Source: CAZHPY01 sp964534705 (GTDB lineage: Bacteria; Omnitrophota; Gorgyraeia; 2-01-FULL-45-10). Taken from it: 11,820 nucleotides of DNA. The stretch's first letter is position 1; each line of letters begins with the position of its first letter. The translations under genes were made by a program, and so were the position numbers. Location: positions 1-11,820 of the forward strand of contig CAZHPY010000052.1 of the NCBI GenBank assembly GCA_964534705.1. The letters run 5' to 3'. This document shows, piece after piece, positions 1-6,912 of this stretch. The notes beneath the pieces are model-generated. The model was not told the origin of the DNA. It saw nothing but the letters and a program-made list of their open reading frames with translations, and searched no databases.

Positions 1-5
1 GAACG

Positions 6-42
6 GAGTTGGAGACAAAGAGACAAGAAACAAAGAAACAAG
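6..42. repeat. Composite short tandem repeat patch (GAGTTGG plus GACAAAGA units)
   Basis: A GGAGTTGG block is followed by four degenerate 7-8 base units of the GACAAAGA type (14-21, 22-27, then two AAACAA-type units to 42). The same junction, GAGTTGG followed by GACAAAGAGACAA, recurs at 9661-9682 with one mismatch, so this is a dispersed repeat family and not chance low complexity. It lies before a terminator and outside any visible gene. Confidence 0.7.
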
Positions 43-43
43 T

Positions 44-79
44 AAAAGGTAGGGCGGGAGAGATCTTGCCCTACCTTTT
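44..79. terminator. Intrinsic terminator hairpin, possibly bidirectional
   Basis: A perfect 12-bp stem pairs 44-55 (AAAAGGTAGGGC) with 68-79 (GCCCTACCTTTT) around a 12-base loop. The stem has a GC-rich core and an A-tract/T-tract at its foot, and GTTTG follows. It fits the end of a transcription unit lying to the left of the window. The A-tract on the other side would allow it to work in both directions. The promoter for the next gene starts seven bases downstream. Confidence 0.75.
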
Positions 80-85
80 GTTTGC

Positions 86-114
86 TTGACAAAAGCAGCA
101 TAATTCTATATCAT
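86..114 (+). promoter_or_regulatory. Sigma70-type promoter of the guaB3-like gene
   Basis: A perfect -35 box TTGACA (86-91) and a -10 box TATCAT (109-114) are separated by the ideal 17 bases. Transcription should start near 121, giving a leader of about 55 bases before the ATG at 175. The leader carries a clear Shine-Dalgarno sequence (GAGAGGAG, 163-170). The same two hexamers at the same spacing recur at 4891-4919. I see no operator or riboswitch-like structure in the leader. Confidence 0.75.
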
Positions 115-174
115 ATTACTCTCACAATATAAATTAATTACGCAGTACGAAACGGATCTAATGAGAGGAGAAAA

Positions 175-1338
175 ATGGGACAGTTTTATATAGGGGTTGA
201 GAGAAAAGCAAGGCGCTGTTACGGTTTTGATGAAATTGCGCTTGTTCCCGGCAGGGTGACAATAGACCCGACCGATGTAGATACGTCGTGGACATTAGGC
301 GGCAAAAAATTCCGCGTTCCGATAGCGGCGGCTGCAATGGACGGTGTCGTCGATGTCAAATTTGCGATAGCCATGGGCAAATTAGGCGGACTTGCTGTAC
401 TGAACCTGGAAGGCGTCCAGACGCGATACGAAAATCCCGACGATGTCCTTGATAAAATAGCCTCAGCCGAGCCCGCAAAAGCTACTGAACTGGTACAGAG
501 CGTTTACGCCGAACCCATAAAAGAAAATCTCATATCGAAAAGAATAGTGCAGATCAAGAAGGCGGGTGTTCCGGTGGCTGTCAGCGCTATCCCTCAAAGA
601 GCGGAGCGTTTTGCCGAGATAGCGCAGGAAGCGGGGGCCGATATATTCGTTGTCCAATCAACCGTTTCAACAGTTAAGCATCTTTCTTCAAAGTATAAAC
701 CTCTCGATTTCAAAAAATTCTGTAAAAAAGTGAATATGCCCATTATTATAGGTAACTGTGTTACCTATGAGGTGGCGATGGACCTGATGCATACAGGATG
801 CAGCGGCCTTCTGGTTGGAGTAGGTCCGGGCGCAGCCTGCACAACACGCGGTGTCCTGGGTATAGGTGTGCCGCAGGTAACGACTACAATAGATTGCGCG
901 GCAGCCAGGGATGCATATTATAAAAAATCAAAACGCTATGTCCCTATAATTACTGACGGGGGAATGACGACCGGCGGAGATATCTGTAAGGCGTTCGCGT
1001 GCGGCGCTGATGCGGTCATGGTAGGGTCTGCGTTCGCAAGGTCTAAAGAGGCTCCCGGAAGAGGCAATCATTGGGGTATGGCTACGCCTCATGCGAATCT
1101 CCCGCGCGGCACAAGAGTGCGGGTAGGCGTAACAGGTAGCCTTGAAGAAATACTGTTCGGCCCTGCCAGGGTTGACGACGGCTCGCAGAATCTCATGGGC
1201 GCATTGCAGACTTCCATGGGCAATGTCGGCGCCAGGTCCGTTAAGGAAATGCATAAGGCCGAGATCATCATCGCTCCATCCATACAAACAGAAGGTAAAG
1301 TATTCCAGGTAGCCCAGCGCGTAGGGATGGGTAAATAA
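175..1338 (+). CDS. guaB3: GuaB3-type IMP dehydrogenase / GMP reductase family protein
   Basis: This cytosolic (beta/alpha)8-barrel purine nucleotide oxidoreductase has 387 residues and lacks the two CBS domains that bring a true GuaB to about 490. The catalytic loop reads GVGPGAACTTRGVLGIGVPQ with the nucleophile Cys222. The IMP/GMP ribose-binding aspartate is in TDGGM (Asp261), followed by GADAVMVGSAFA for phosphate binding. The C-terminal GSLEEILFGPAR and MGALQTSMGNVGA segments are typical of the CBS-less GuaB3 branch. A cyanobacterial GuaB3 has been reported to act as a GMP reductase, so the reaction here may be GMP to IMP rather than IMP to XMP; the sequence alone does not settle this. 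The ATG follows GAGAGGAG by four bases. The gene has its own promoter and is separated from dnaE by a repeat hairpin, so it may be monocistronic. Family assignment is firm, substrate direction uncertain. Confidence 0.88.
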   Translation: MGQFYIGVERKARRCYGFDEIALVPGRVTIDPTDVDTSWTLGGKKFRVPIAAAAMDGVVDVKFAIAMGKLGGLAVLNLEGVQTRYENPDDVLDKIASAEPAKATELVQSVYAEPIKENLISKRIVQIKKAGVPVAVSAIPQRAERFAEIAQEAGADIFVVQSTVSTVKHLSSKYKPLDFKKFCKKVNMPIIIGNCVTYEVAMDLMHTGCSGLLVGVGPGAACTTRGVLGIGVPQVTTTIDCAAARDAYYKKSKRYVPIITDGGMTTGGDICKAFACGADAVMVGSAFARSKEAPGRGNHWGMATPHANLPRGTRVRVGVTGSLEEILFGPARVDDGSQNLMGALQTSMGNVGARSVKEMHKAEIIIAPSIQTEGKVFQVAQRVGMGK

Positions 1339-1342
1339 AATC

Positions 1343-1412
1343 GTATTGTGTATTGGGTATTGAGTATTGCGTAGATACGCCCACTCAATACACAATACTC
1401 TATGCTCAATAC
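1343..1412. repeat. Inverted pair of heptamer arrays (GTATTGN / NCAATAC) forming a hairpin
   Basis: Four consecutive heptamers GTATTGN run from 1343 to 1370, with last base T, G, A and C in turn. Four mirror-image NCAATAC heptamers follow at 1385-1412, the third degenerate (TCTATGC). Positions 1343-1358 pair with 1383-1398 at 15 of 16 bases, and GCG/CGC can pair at the tip. The structure sits five bases after the guaB3 stop and ends 24 bases before the dnaE ATG. It lacks a following T-tract, so a role as an intrinsic terminator is doubtful. A cruciform, an mRNA-end stabiliser or an inert repeat are all possible. Confidence 0.75.
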
Positions 1413-1436
1413 TTAACTAGTATATAACCACTCACA

Positions 1437-4400
1437 ATGACTCATTCTGACTTCGTCCACCTGCACGTCCACACGCAGTATAGCCTCTTAGATGGAGCAT
1501 GCCTTTTAGAAAAGCTGCTTACCAAGGTCCGCGAGCACAGGATGCCGGCCTGCGCGATAACCGACCATGGCAATATGTTCGGGGCCATAGAATTTTATAA
1601 TATGGCCATGAAGGTAGGCGTAAAGCCCATCATAGGCTGCGAAGTCTACATGGCGCCTGATTCGCGGTTCGAAAAATCCAGCCGCGGCATACAGGAAGCG
1701 TCGTTCCATCTTATTTTGCTCGCCAAAAACGAGACAGGCTACAGGAACCTTCTTAAATTAACGTCCGCAGGTTTTTTGGAAGGGTTTTACTACCGCCCGC
1801 GTATCGACAAAGAAATATTGGCGCAGCATAAAGACGGCCTTATATGCCTGTCTGCCTGCCTGAAGGGCGAGATCCCTCACCTGATATATACAAACCAGCT
1901 TGAACAAGCCAGGAAGATCGCCGACGAATATAAAAGTATATTCGGTAAGGATAATTTTTACCTGGAAGTCCAGGACAATGGTATGCCGGAACAGGACACC
2001 GTAAATGCGGAATTGATAAGGATGTCCAAGGACCTTTCGCTCGGCCTCGTCGCGACAAACGACGTCCATTACCTGGAAAGAGAACATTCAAAGGCTCATG
2101 ATCTTCTTCTTTGCATCCAGACGCAGACCAATATAGATGACCCTAACAGGATGCGGCTCCAGACAGACGAATTCTTTTTTAAATCTTACGATGAAATGGC
2201 GCGGACATTCGGTAACACGGTGCCTGAAGCCCTGAAAAATACCGTAGCGATAGCCGAAAAATGCAACCTGGAGCTGGATTTCAAGTCTGTCCATCTGCCT
2301 CAATTCAAGCCGCCTGAAGGAAGGACGCGCGAAGCTTACCTGAGAGAACTGGTGCAGGAAGGGCTGAAGAAGCGGTACGAAAATGTAGATAAGGCGCTGA
2401 CCCAGCGAGTTGAGCATGAGTTAAAGGTAATAGAAAATTTCGGATATCCCAGCTATTTCCTTATAGTCTGGGACCTTATTAATTATGCCAAGAGCCGCGA
2501 GATCCCGGTCGGCCCAGGCAGGGGGAGCGCCGCGGGCAGCGTAGTGAGTTATGCCCTGGGCATAACAGATATCGACCCGTTGAGATACGACCTGCTCTTT
2601 GAAAGGTTCCTGAACCCGGAAAGAATAAGCCTGCCGGATATAGACATAGATTTCTGTTATGAAAGGCGCGCCGAGGTCATAGATTATGTCGTAAAAAAAT
2701 ATTCAAAAGAGAACGTCGCGCAGATCATAACTTTCGGTACGATGATGGCCAAGGGTGTCATACGCGACGTCGGCAGGGCGCTTGGCATGGCTTATGGCGA
2801 TGTTGACAAGATAGCCAAGCTTGTTCCGAACGAACTTAACATAACCCTGGAGCATGCCATAGAGCAGGAGCCTGAATTAAAGACTCTCTACAGGATGGAC
2901 CCCAAGATAACCCAGCTGATAGATATTTCATTGATCCTCGAAGGGCTTACAAGGCACGCTTCGACACATGCCGCAGGAGTGGTAATAAGCGAAAAACCCA
3001 TCGTCAATTACGCGCCGCTTTACAAAACACAGGACGGCCAGGTTTCGACAGGTTACCCGATGTCATCCGTTGAAAAGATCGGCTTGCTTAAGATGGACCT
3101 GCTGGGCCTGAGGACGCTTACCGTGATCAGCGAGGCCATAAAAATAATCAAACGGACAAAGAATGTAGAGCTGGATTTTTCAAAGGTCCTCATCGATGAC
3201 AAAAATACATATAAGCTTCTTACCAACGCGGAATCCATCGGCGTGTTCCAGCTTGAAAGTTCGGGCATGAGGGACCTCCTGAAGAAATTAAAACCTGAAA
3301 AATTCGAGGATATAATAGCTCTTCTTGCGCTCTTCAGGCCCGGGCCTATAGGTTCAGGCATGCTGGATGATTTCATGAAAAGGAAACACGGCGAGGTAGA
3401 GATAAAGTACGACCATAAATTACTCGAACCTATCCTTAAAGAGACTTACGGTATTATACTATATCAGGAACAGGCGATGAGGATCACGTCCAGCCTCGCA
3501 GGATTTTCGCTCGCCCAGGCCGACAACCTCCGGCGAGCCATGGCCAAAAAGACCCCTGAAGTAATGGCGCAGATGAGGCAACTGTTCGTTGAGGGCAGCG
3601 TCCGTAACAGGATAGAAAGACGTTCTGCTGAAAAGATATTTAACCTTATCGAATATTTTGCAGGATACGGTTTTAATAAATCCCATTCCACGGCTTATGC
3701 GCTGATAAGTTTCAGGACTGCATACCTCAAGGCTAATTACCCGGTAGAATTCATGACAGCGCTTCTTACAAGTGAAAAAGACAACCTTGACAAGATCGCC
3801 GTTTACATAAACGAGGCCTCAAGGATGGGCATAAAGATCCTGCCGCCCGATGTAAATGAAAGCTATGCCAACTTTACCGTTGTGGGAGATTCGATACGTT
3901 TTGGTTTGGCGGCCATCAAGAATGTCGGGGAGGGCGCCATAGACTCGATAATCAAGATGCGCGAGAAGAACGGCAAATTCAAATCGATCTATGACTTTAC
4001 GGGAAAGATAGATCCCAGGCTCGTTAACAGGAAGGTCATAGAGAGCCTTATAAAATGCGGGGCAATGGATTCCCTGGGGTTGTTCAGGTCGCAGCTTTCT
4101 GCCATGGTCGATAAAGCGCTCGACGCCGCAGGCGATGTGCATAAAGACAGGCTTAACGGTCAACTTTCATTTTTTGATAAGTTCGAGGACCAGGAAAATT
4201 TCAAGAAAACATTCCAGGACATACCAAACATACCGGAATGGCCGGAAAACCAGCTGCTTGCCTATGAAAAAGAAATGATAGGTTTTTATATTACCAAACA
4301 TCCTCTTGCCAGGTTCGAAAAGATGCTCAATACGTATTCTACCTGCAATACTACAAAACTACGGAACATGCACGACGGCGATGAAGTCCTGATAGGCGGC

Positions 4401-4883
4401 ATAATAGCGAAGGCAAAATTTACCACGACCAGAAAGACAAATGAGAAAATGGCTATCGTGACGCTTGAGGACCTGGAAAGCGTGGTCGATGTGTTAGTAT
4501 TCCCAAGTACGTTCGCCAAGTGCGGCGGCCTTGTCAAGACGGATGCCATAGTATTTATAAAGGGGCGGATAAACCTGCGCGAAGAAGAACCTAAGATAGT
4601 GGCCAACGAGATAGTTACGCTTGATTCTGTCCGCGCGAAATACACGAAGGCAATAACCGTAAACGTAATGACCACGGGGCTGGAAAAGAACAGCCTGGAA
4701 AACCTTAAAAGGGTATTATCGCGCTATCCGGGCCGCATTCCGGTTTATCTTAATTTTGTAAAACCTGACGGTAAGCGTACGACGCTGGCCACCGGTAACA
4801 ACCTTCTGGTAGAGCCGCATGAAGGCCTTGTAAGAGACATAGAAAAGATCTTCGGCGTTGATGTGGTGAATTTTAAAGTCTAG
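1437..4883 (+). CDS. dnaE: DNA polymerase III alpha subunit (replicative polymerase)
   Basis: This is the catalytic polymerase of the replisome. The 1148-residue length is normal for DnaE1. The N-terminal PHP domain (about 1-280) keeps all nine expected metal ligands: His10, His12, Asp19, His44, Glu69, His91, Cys141, Asp209 and His211. The C-family palm has PVGPGRGSAAGS (357-) and catalytic aspartates Asp401 and Asp403 in PDIDIDF, with Asp554 in KMDLLGL. FRPGPIGSGM and GYGFNKSHSTAYALI are family signatures. Q909-LSFF is a good internal beta-clamp binding motif. An OB fold begins near 980 (DEVLIGGIIAKAKFTTT). No intein or truncation is seen. No Shine-Dalgarno or good promoter precedes the ATG, so it may depend on read-through from guaB3 or an unrecognised promoter; the start is supported by the HLHVHTQYSLLDG motif beginning at residue 8. 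Confidence 0.97.
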   Translation: MTHSDFVHLHVHTQYSLLDGACLLEKLLTKVREHRMPACAITDHGNMFGAIEFYNMAMKVGVKPIIGCEVYMAPDSRFEKSSRGIQEASFHLILLAKNETGYRNLLKLTSAGFLEGFYYRPRIDKEILAQHKDGLICLSACLKGEIPHLIYTNQLEQARKIADEYKSIFGKDNFYLEVQDNGMPEQDTVNAELIRMSKDLSLGLVATNDVHYLEREHSKAHDLLLCIQTQTNIDDPNRMRLQTDEFFFKSYDEMARTFGNTVPEALKNTVAIAEKCNLELDFKSVHLPQFKPPEGRTREAYLRELVQEGLKKRYENVDKALTQRVEHELKVIENFGYPSYFLIVWDLINYAKSREIPVGPGRGSAAGSVVSYALGITDIDPLRYDLLFERFLNPERISLPDIDIDFCYERRAEVIDYVVKKYSKENVAQIITFGTMMAKGVIRDVGRALGMAYGDVDKIAKLVPNELNITLEHAIEQEPELKTLYRMDPKITQLIDISLILEGLTRHASTHAAGVVISEKPIVNYAPLYKTQDGQVSTGYPMSSVEKIGLLKMDLLGLRTLTVISEAIKIIKRTKNVELDFSKVLIDDKNTYKLLTNAESIGVFQLESSGMRDLLKKLKPEKFEDIIALLALFRPGPIGSGMLDDFMKRKHGEVEIKYDHKLLEPILKETYGIILYQEQAMRITSSLAGFSLAQADNLRRAMAKKTPEVMAQMRQLFVEGSVRNRIERRSAEKIFNLIEYFAGYGFNKSHSTAYALISFRTAYLKANYPVEFMTALLTSEKDNLDKIAVYINEASRMGIKILPPDVNESYANFTVVGDSIRFGLAAIKNVGEGAIDSIIKMREKNGKFKSIYDFTGKIDPRLVNRKVIESLIKCGAMDSLGLFRSQLSAMVDKALDAAGDVHKDRLNGQLSFFDKFEDQENFKKTFQDIPNIPEWPENQLLAYEKEMIGFYITKHPLARFEKMLNTYSTCNTTKLRNMHDGDEVLIGGIIAKAKFTTTRKTNEKMAIVTLEDLESVVDVLVFPSTFAKCGGLVKTDAIVFIKGRINLREEEPKIVANEIVTLDSVRAKYTKAITVNVMTTGLEKNSLENLKRVLSRYPGRIPVYLNFVKPDGKRTTLATGNNLLVEPHEGLVRDIEKIFGVDVVNFKV

Positions 4884-4890
4884 GTTTCGA

Positions 4891-4919
4891 TTGACATTTC
4901 GGCACGACAGTGTTATCAT
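4891..4919 (+). promoter_or_regulatory. Sigma70-type promoter of the eight-gene operon
   Basis: TTGACA (4891-4896) and TATCAT (4914-4919) are separated by 17 bases. A TG one base upstream of the -10 box (4911-4912) adds an extended -10 element. The promoter begins seven bases after the dnaE stop. The start site should be near 4926, leaving a very short leader before the ATG at 4943. No terminator separates dnaE from it, so polymerase from dnaE could read into the operon. It is the last obvious promoter before 11544. Confidence 0.75.
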
Positions 4920-4942
4920 AACCCCTTACAGAACAATATGTT

Positions 4943-5410
4943 ATGATTGACAAAAAAACAGAATCCGATATAAAGCTTGTAAAGAGTTTCCTTGAGCTCT
5001 GGGTTAAATTCCGCTCGGTATATGCCGATGTTGTATCAAGAGACAGCATCACGAAGGAAGAAGAGCTGAAATTTCTCGATACCAAAGCTATTATAAAAAG
5101 CAAATATGATGAAATGAGGTCGGCCCTTGATTTTAAATATGTCCCTCATTCAAGGCTCACGGACCCTGTAAAAGACATACTGGGGGTTGACAATGTCCGT
5201 TTTATGGCCGAAAAGAAGCTCAGGAATGTGGAAGATAATTGGCGGGATTCTTACGTTTTCCTGAACAGCGTACTGGAAAGGTTAAAAAATAAGAAGAAGC
5301 GGCTGGAACAGTTCAGCCCTGCGGGTGTTTTCTTTAAAAGATTTTTTGACCAAAGCCTGATCGATAAGCTACGGGAGGTAATGAATGACAAAGAAAGAAA
5401 TAGTCCTTAA
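4943..5410 (+). CDS. Unrecognised 155-aa charged helical protein
   Basis: I do not recognise this family. The protein is small, highly charged and predicted by eye to be mostly alpha-helical and cytosolic, with no signal peptide, membrane segment or cysteine pair. It has a central segment with PVKDILGVDNVRFMAEKKL (about 74-92), a basic stretch around NKKKRLEQF and an aromatic-rich FFKRFFDQ near the C terminus. Its codon use matches the neighbours and it heads a tight operon, so it is very likely real. The ATG has no visible Shine-Dalgarno and only a short predicted leader. Its last 26 bases overlap the HU/IHF-family gene, whose ribosome binding site lies inside it, which points to coupled translation. 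Position beside a nucleoid protein could hint at a DNA or RNA role, but that is guesswork. Confidence 0.7.
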   Translation: MIDKKTESDIKLVKSFLELWVKFRSVYADVVSRDSITKEEELKFLDTKAIIKSKYDEMRSALDFKYVPHSRLTDPVKDILGVDNVRFMAEKKLRNVEDNWRDSYVFLNSVLERLKNKKKRLEQFSPAGVFFKRFFDQSLIDKLREVMNDKERNSP

Positions 5411-5660
5411 GATCGCGGAAGATGCGGATATCAAACAGATAGACGTCAAGAAGGTCGTCCAGAAGACGCTTGATGAGATAGTTACCGCGCTTACCAGGGG
5501 CGAGACCGTCGAATTACGCAACTTCGGCATATTCAAGGTAAAAACAAGAAAGGCGCGTGTCGGGAGAAATCCCAAGACCGGAGTGACCGTGCCGATACCG
5601 GAAAAAAAAGTCGTTACCTTCAAGTCGGGGATGATAATGAAAAAGAAGGTGATGAAGTGA
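5385..5660 (+). CDS. HU/IHF-family DNA-binding protein
   Basis: This 91-residue histone-like protein has the standard family length. It should act as a dimer that bends DNA and organises the nucleoid. Two N-terminal helices (about 3-40) are followed by a beta saddle beginning ETVELRNFGIFKVKTRKARV. The DNA-intercalating arm contains GRNPKTG with the conserved proline, and the C-terminal part has VTFKSG and a lysine-rich tail. It resembles both HU and IHF subunits and I cannot separate them by eye. The ATG at 5385 is preferred because GGGAGG (5373-5378) lies six bases upstream and the reading begins MTKKEIV, like typical members. It overlaps the upstream gene by 26 bases and its stop overlaps the hisS GTG start, so it is translated within the operon. 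Confidence 0.93.
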   Translation: MTKKEIVLKIAEDADIKQIDVKKVVQKTLDEIVTALTRGETVELRNFGIFKVKTRKARVGRNPKTGVTVPIPEKKVVTFKSGMIMKKKVMK

Positions 5661-6910
5661 TAAAGGCCATCAAAGGCACAAAAGACATATTGCCGGCGCA
5701 GGTCCCGCTTTGGCAGGAGACGGAAAAAAGAGCCCGTGCTATTTTAAGCGTTTATAATTACCGGGAAATAAGGACGCCCATAATCGAAGAAACCGCGCTG
5801 TTCGTAAAAAATATAGGGCAGGAAACGGACATAGTCAGCAAGGAGATGTTCTCGTTTATGGATCGCGGAGAAAGAAATATCTCCCTTCGCCCGGAAGGAA
5901 CGGCCTCTATAATGCGTTCCTATATCGAAAATAACCTCGACAAAATATCCCAATTCCAGAAATTATATTATATAGGGCCTTTTTTTCGCGCGGAAAGGCC
6001 GCAGGCTGGCCGGTTAAGGCAATTCCACCAGATAGGGGTTGAGGCAATAGGGTCCTCAAGTCCTGCCATTGACGCTGAGGTCATTTCTCTGGCCGCAGGC
6101 CTGCTGGATGGCATCGGGATAGCCGGATATAAGATCAAGTTGAACAACCTTGGCTGCAGTGAAGACAAGAAGAGCCTGTCAAAATTGCTTAAAGCGGCTT
6201 TTGACGGGGCTAAGGGCGCCCATCTGTGCGATGACTGCAAAAAAAGGTTAAAACTTAACCCTTTAAGGGTGCTTGATTGCAAGAATGACAGCTGCAGGGA
6301 GTCCGTAAGAAAGATATTCAAGGAAGCGTCTTTTATATGCGCGGATTGTCGCGATCATTTTAATAAGGTCCTGAAGTTTGCGGATGAATTAAAGATAAAA
6401 TATGAGCTGGACCCGTATATTGTCCGGGGCTTGGATTATTATACAAGAACGGTATTTGAAATAACGCACGAAGGGCTGGGGGCCAAGGATGCTATTGGCG
6501 CCGGCGGCAGGTATGATAATCTTTCAAAGGACATGGGCGGGCCGGACATAGGGGCGTGCGGCTTCGCATTGGGCATGGACAGGATAATGATGGTCCTGAA
6601 AGAAACCGCGCAAAGCCGGGGCGCCGATATCTTTATCGCCACCATAGGTGATGCGGCCTATTCAAAAGCGTTCACGCTCCTGAATGACCTGAGAAAGAGC
6701 GGGACGCCATGCGAAATGGATCACGGGGGCAGTTCGCTGAAGTCACAGATGAGAACAGCTGACGGGATAGGAGCGAAATTCGTTTTAATAATAGGCGAGG
6801 ATGAGATCACAAAAGGGGAAGCGGTATTAAGGAACATGAGGACGAAAGAGCAATCCGGTATCAGATTTGACGATATCGTCCATGTTATTAAAGATAAAAT
6901 AAAGGAATAG
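5657..6910 (+). CDS. hisS: Histidyl-tRNA synthetase
   Basis: This cytosolic class II synthetase charges tRNA-His with histidine at the expense of ATP. The 417-residue length is normal. KGTKDILP opens the protein. SLRPEGTASIMRSY and the motif 2 region FFRAERPQAGRLRQFHQIGVE (ATP/histidine site) lie in the first third. The histidine-specific RGLDYYTRTVFE begins at Arg257, the catalytic-arginine equivalent. GAGGRYDNL and motif 3 GFALGMDRIMM follow, and a C-terminal anticodon-binding domain takes up about 330-417. The insertion has CxxC (Cys191, Cys194), Cys208, Cys213 and CxxC (Cys228, Cys231), a probable zinc site of a kind found in other bacterial HisRS. The start is GTG, overlapping the HU stop as GTGA, with a near-consensus Shine-Dalgarno AGAAGGTGAT (5644-5653) inside the HU gene. 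Confidence 0.97.
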   Translation: MIKAIKGTKDILPAQVPLWQETEKRARAILSVYNYREIRTPIIEETALFVKNIGQETDIVSKEMFSFMDRGERNISLRPEGTASIMRSYIENNLDKISQFQKLYYIGPFFRAERPQAGRLRQFHQIGVEAIGSSSPAIDAEVISLAAGLLDGIGIAGYKIKLNNLGCSEDKKSLSKLLKAAFDGAKGAHLCDDCKKRLKLNPLRVLDCKNDSCRESVRKIFKEASFICADCRDHFNKVLKFADELKIKYELDPYIVRGLDYYTRTVFEITHEGLGAKDAIGAGGRYDNLSKDMGGPDIGACGFALGMDRIMMVLKETAQSRGADIFIATIGDAAYSKAFTLLNDLRKSGTPCEMDHGGSSLKSQMRTADGIGAKFVLIIGEDEITKGEAVLRNMRTKEQSGIRFDDIVHVIKDKIKE

Positions 6911-6912
6911 AA

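Noticed and set aside
928..1395. 155-codon minus-strand frame starting in the heptamer hairpin
   Set aside because: It overlaps the conserved C-terminal half of the guaB3-like gene and its start lies in repeat DNA; no family resemblance is seen.
1343..1398. Hairpin after guaB3 as an intrinsic terminator
   Set aside because: The stem is good, but no T-tract follows and both arms are explained by the inverted heptamer arrays; termination remains possible but unsupported.
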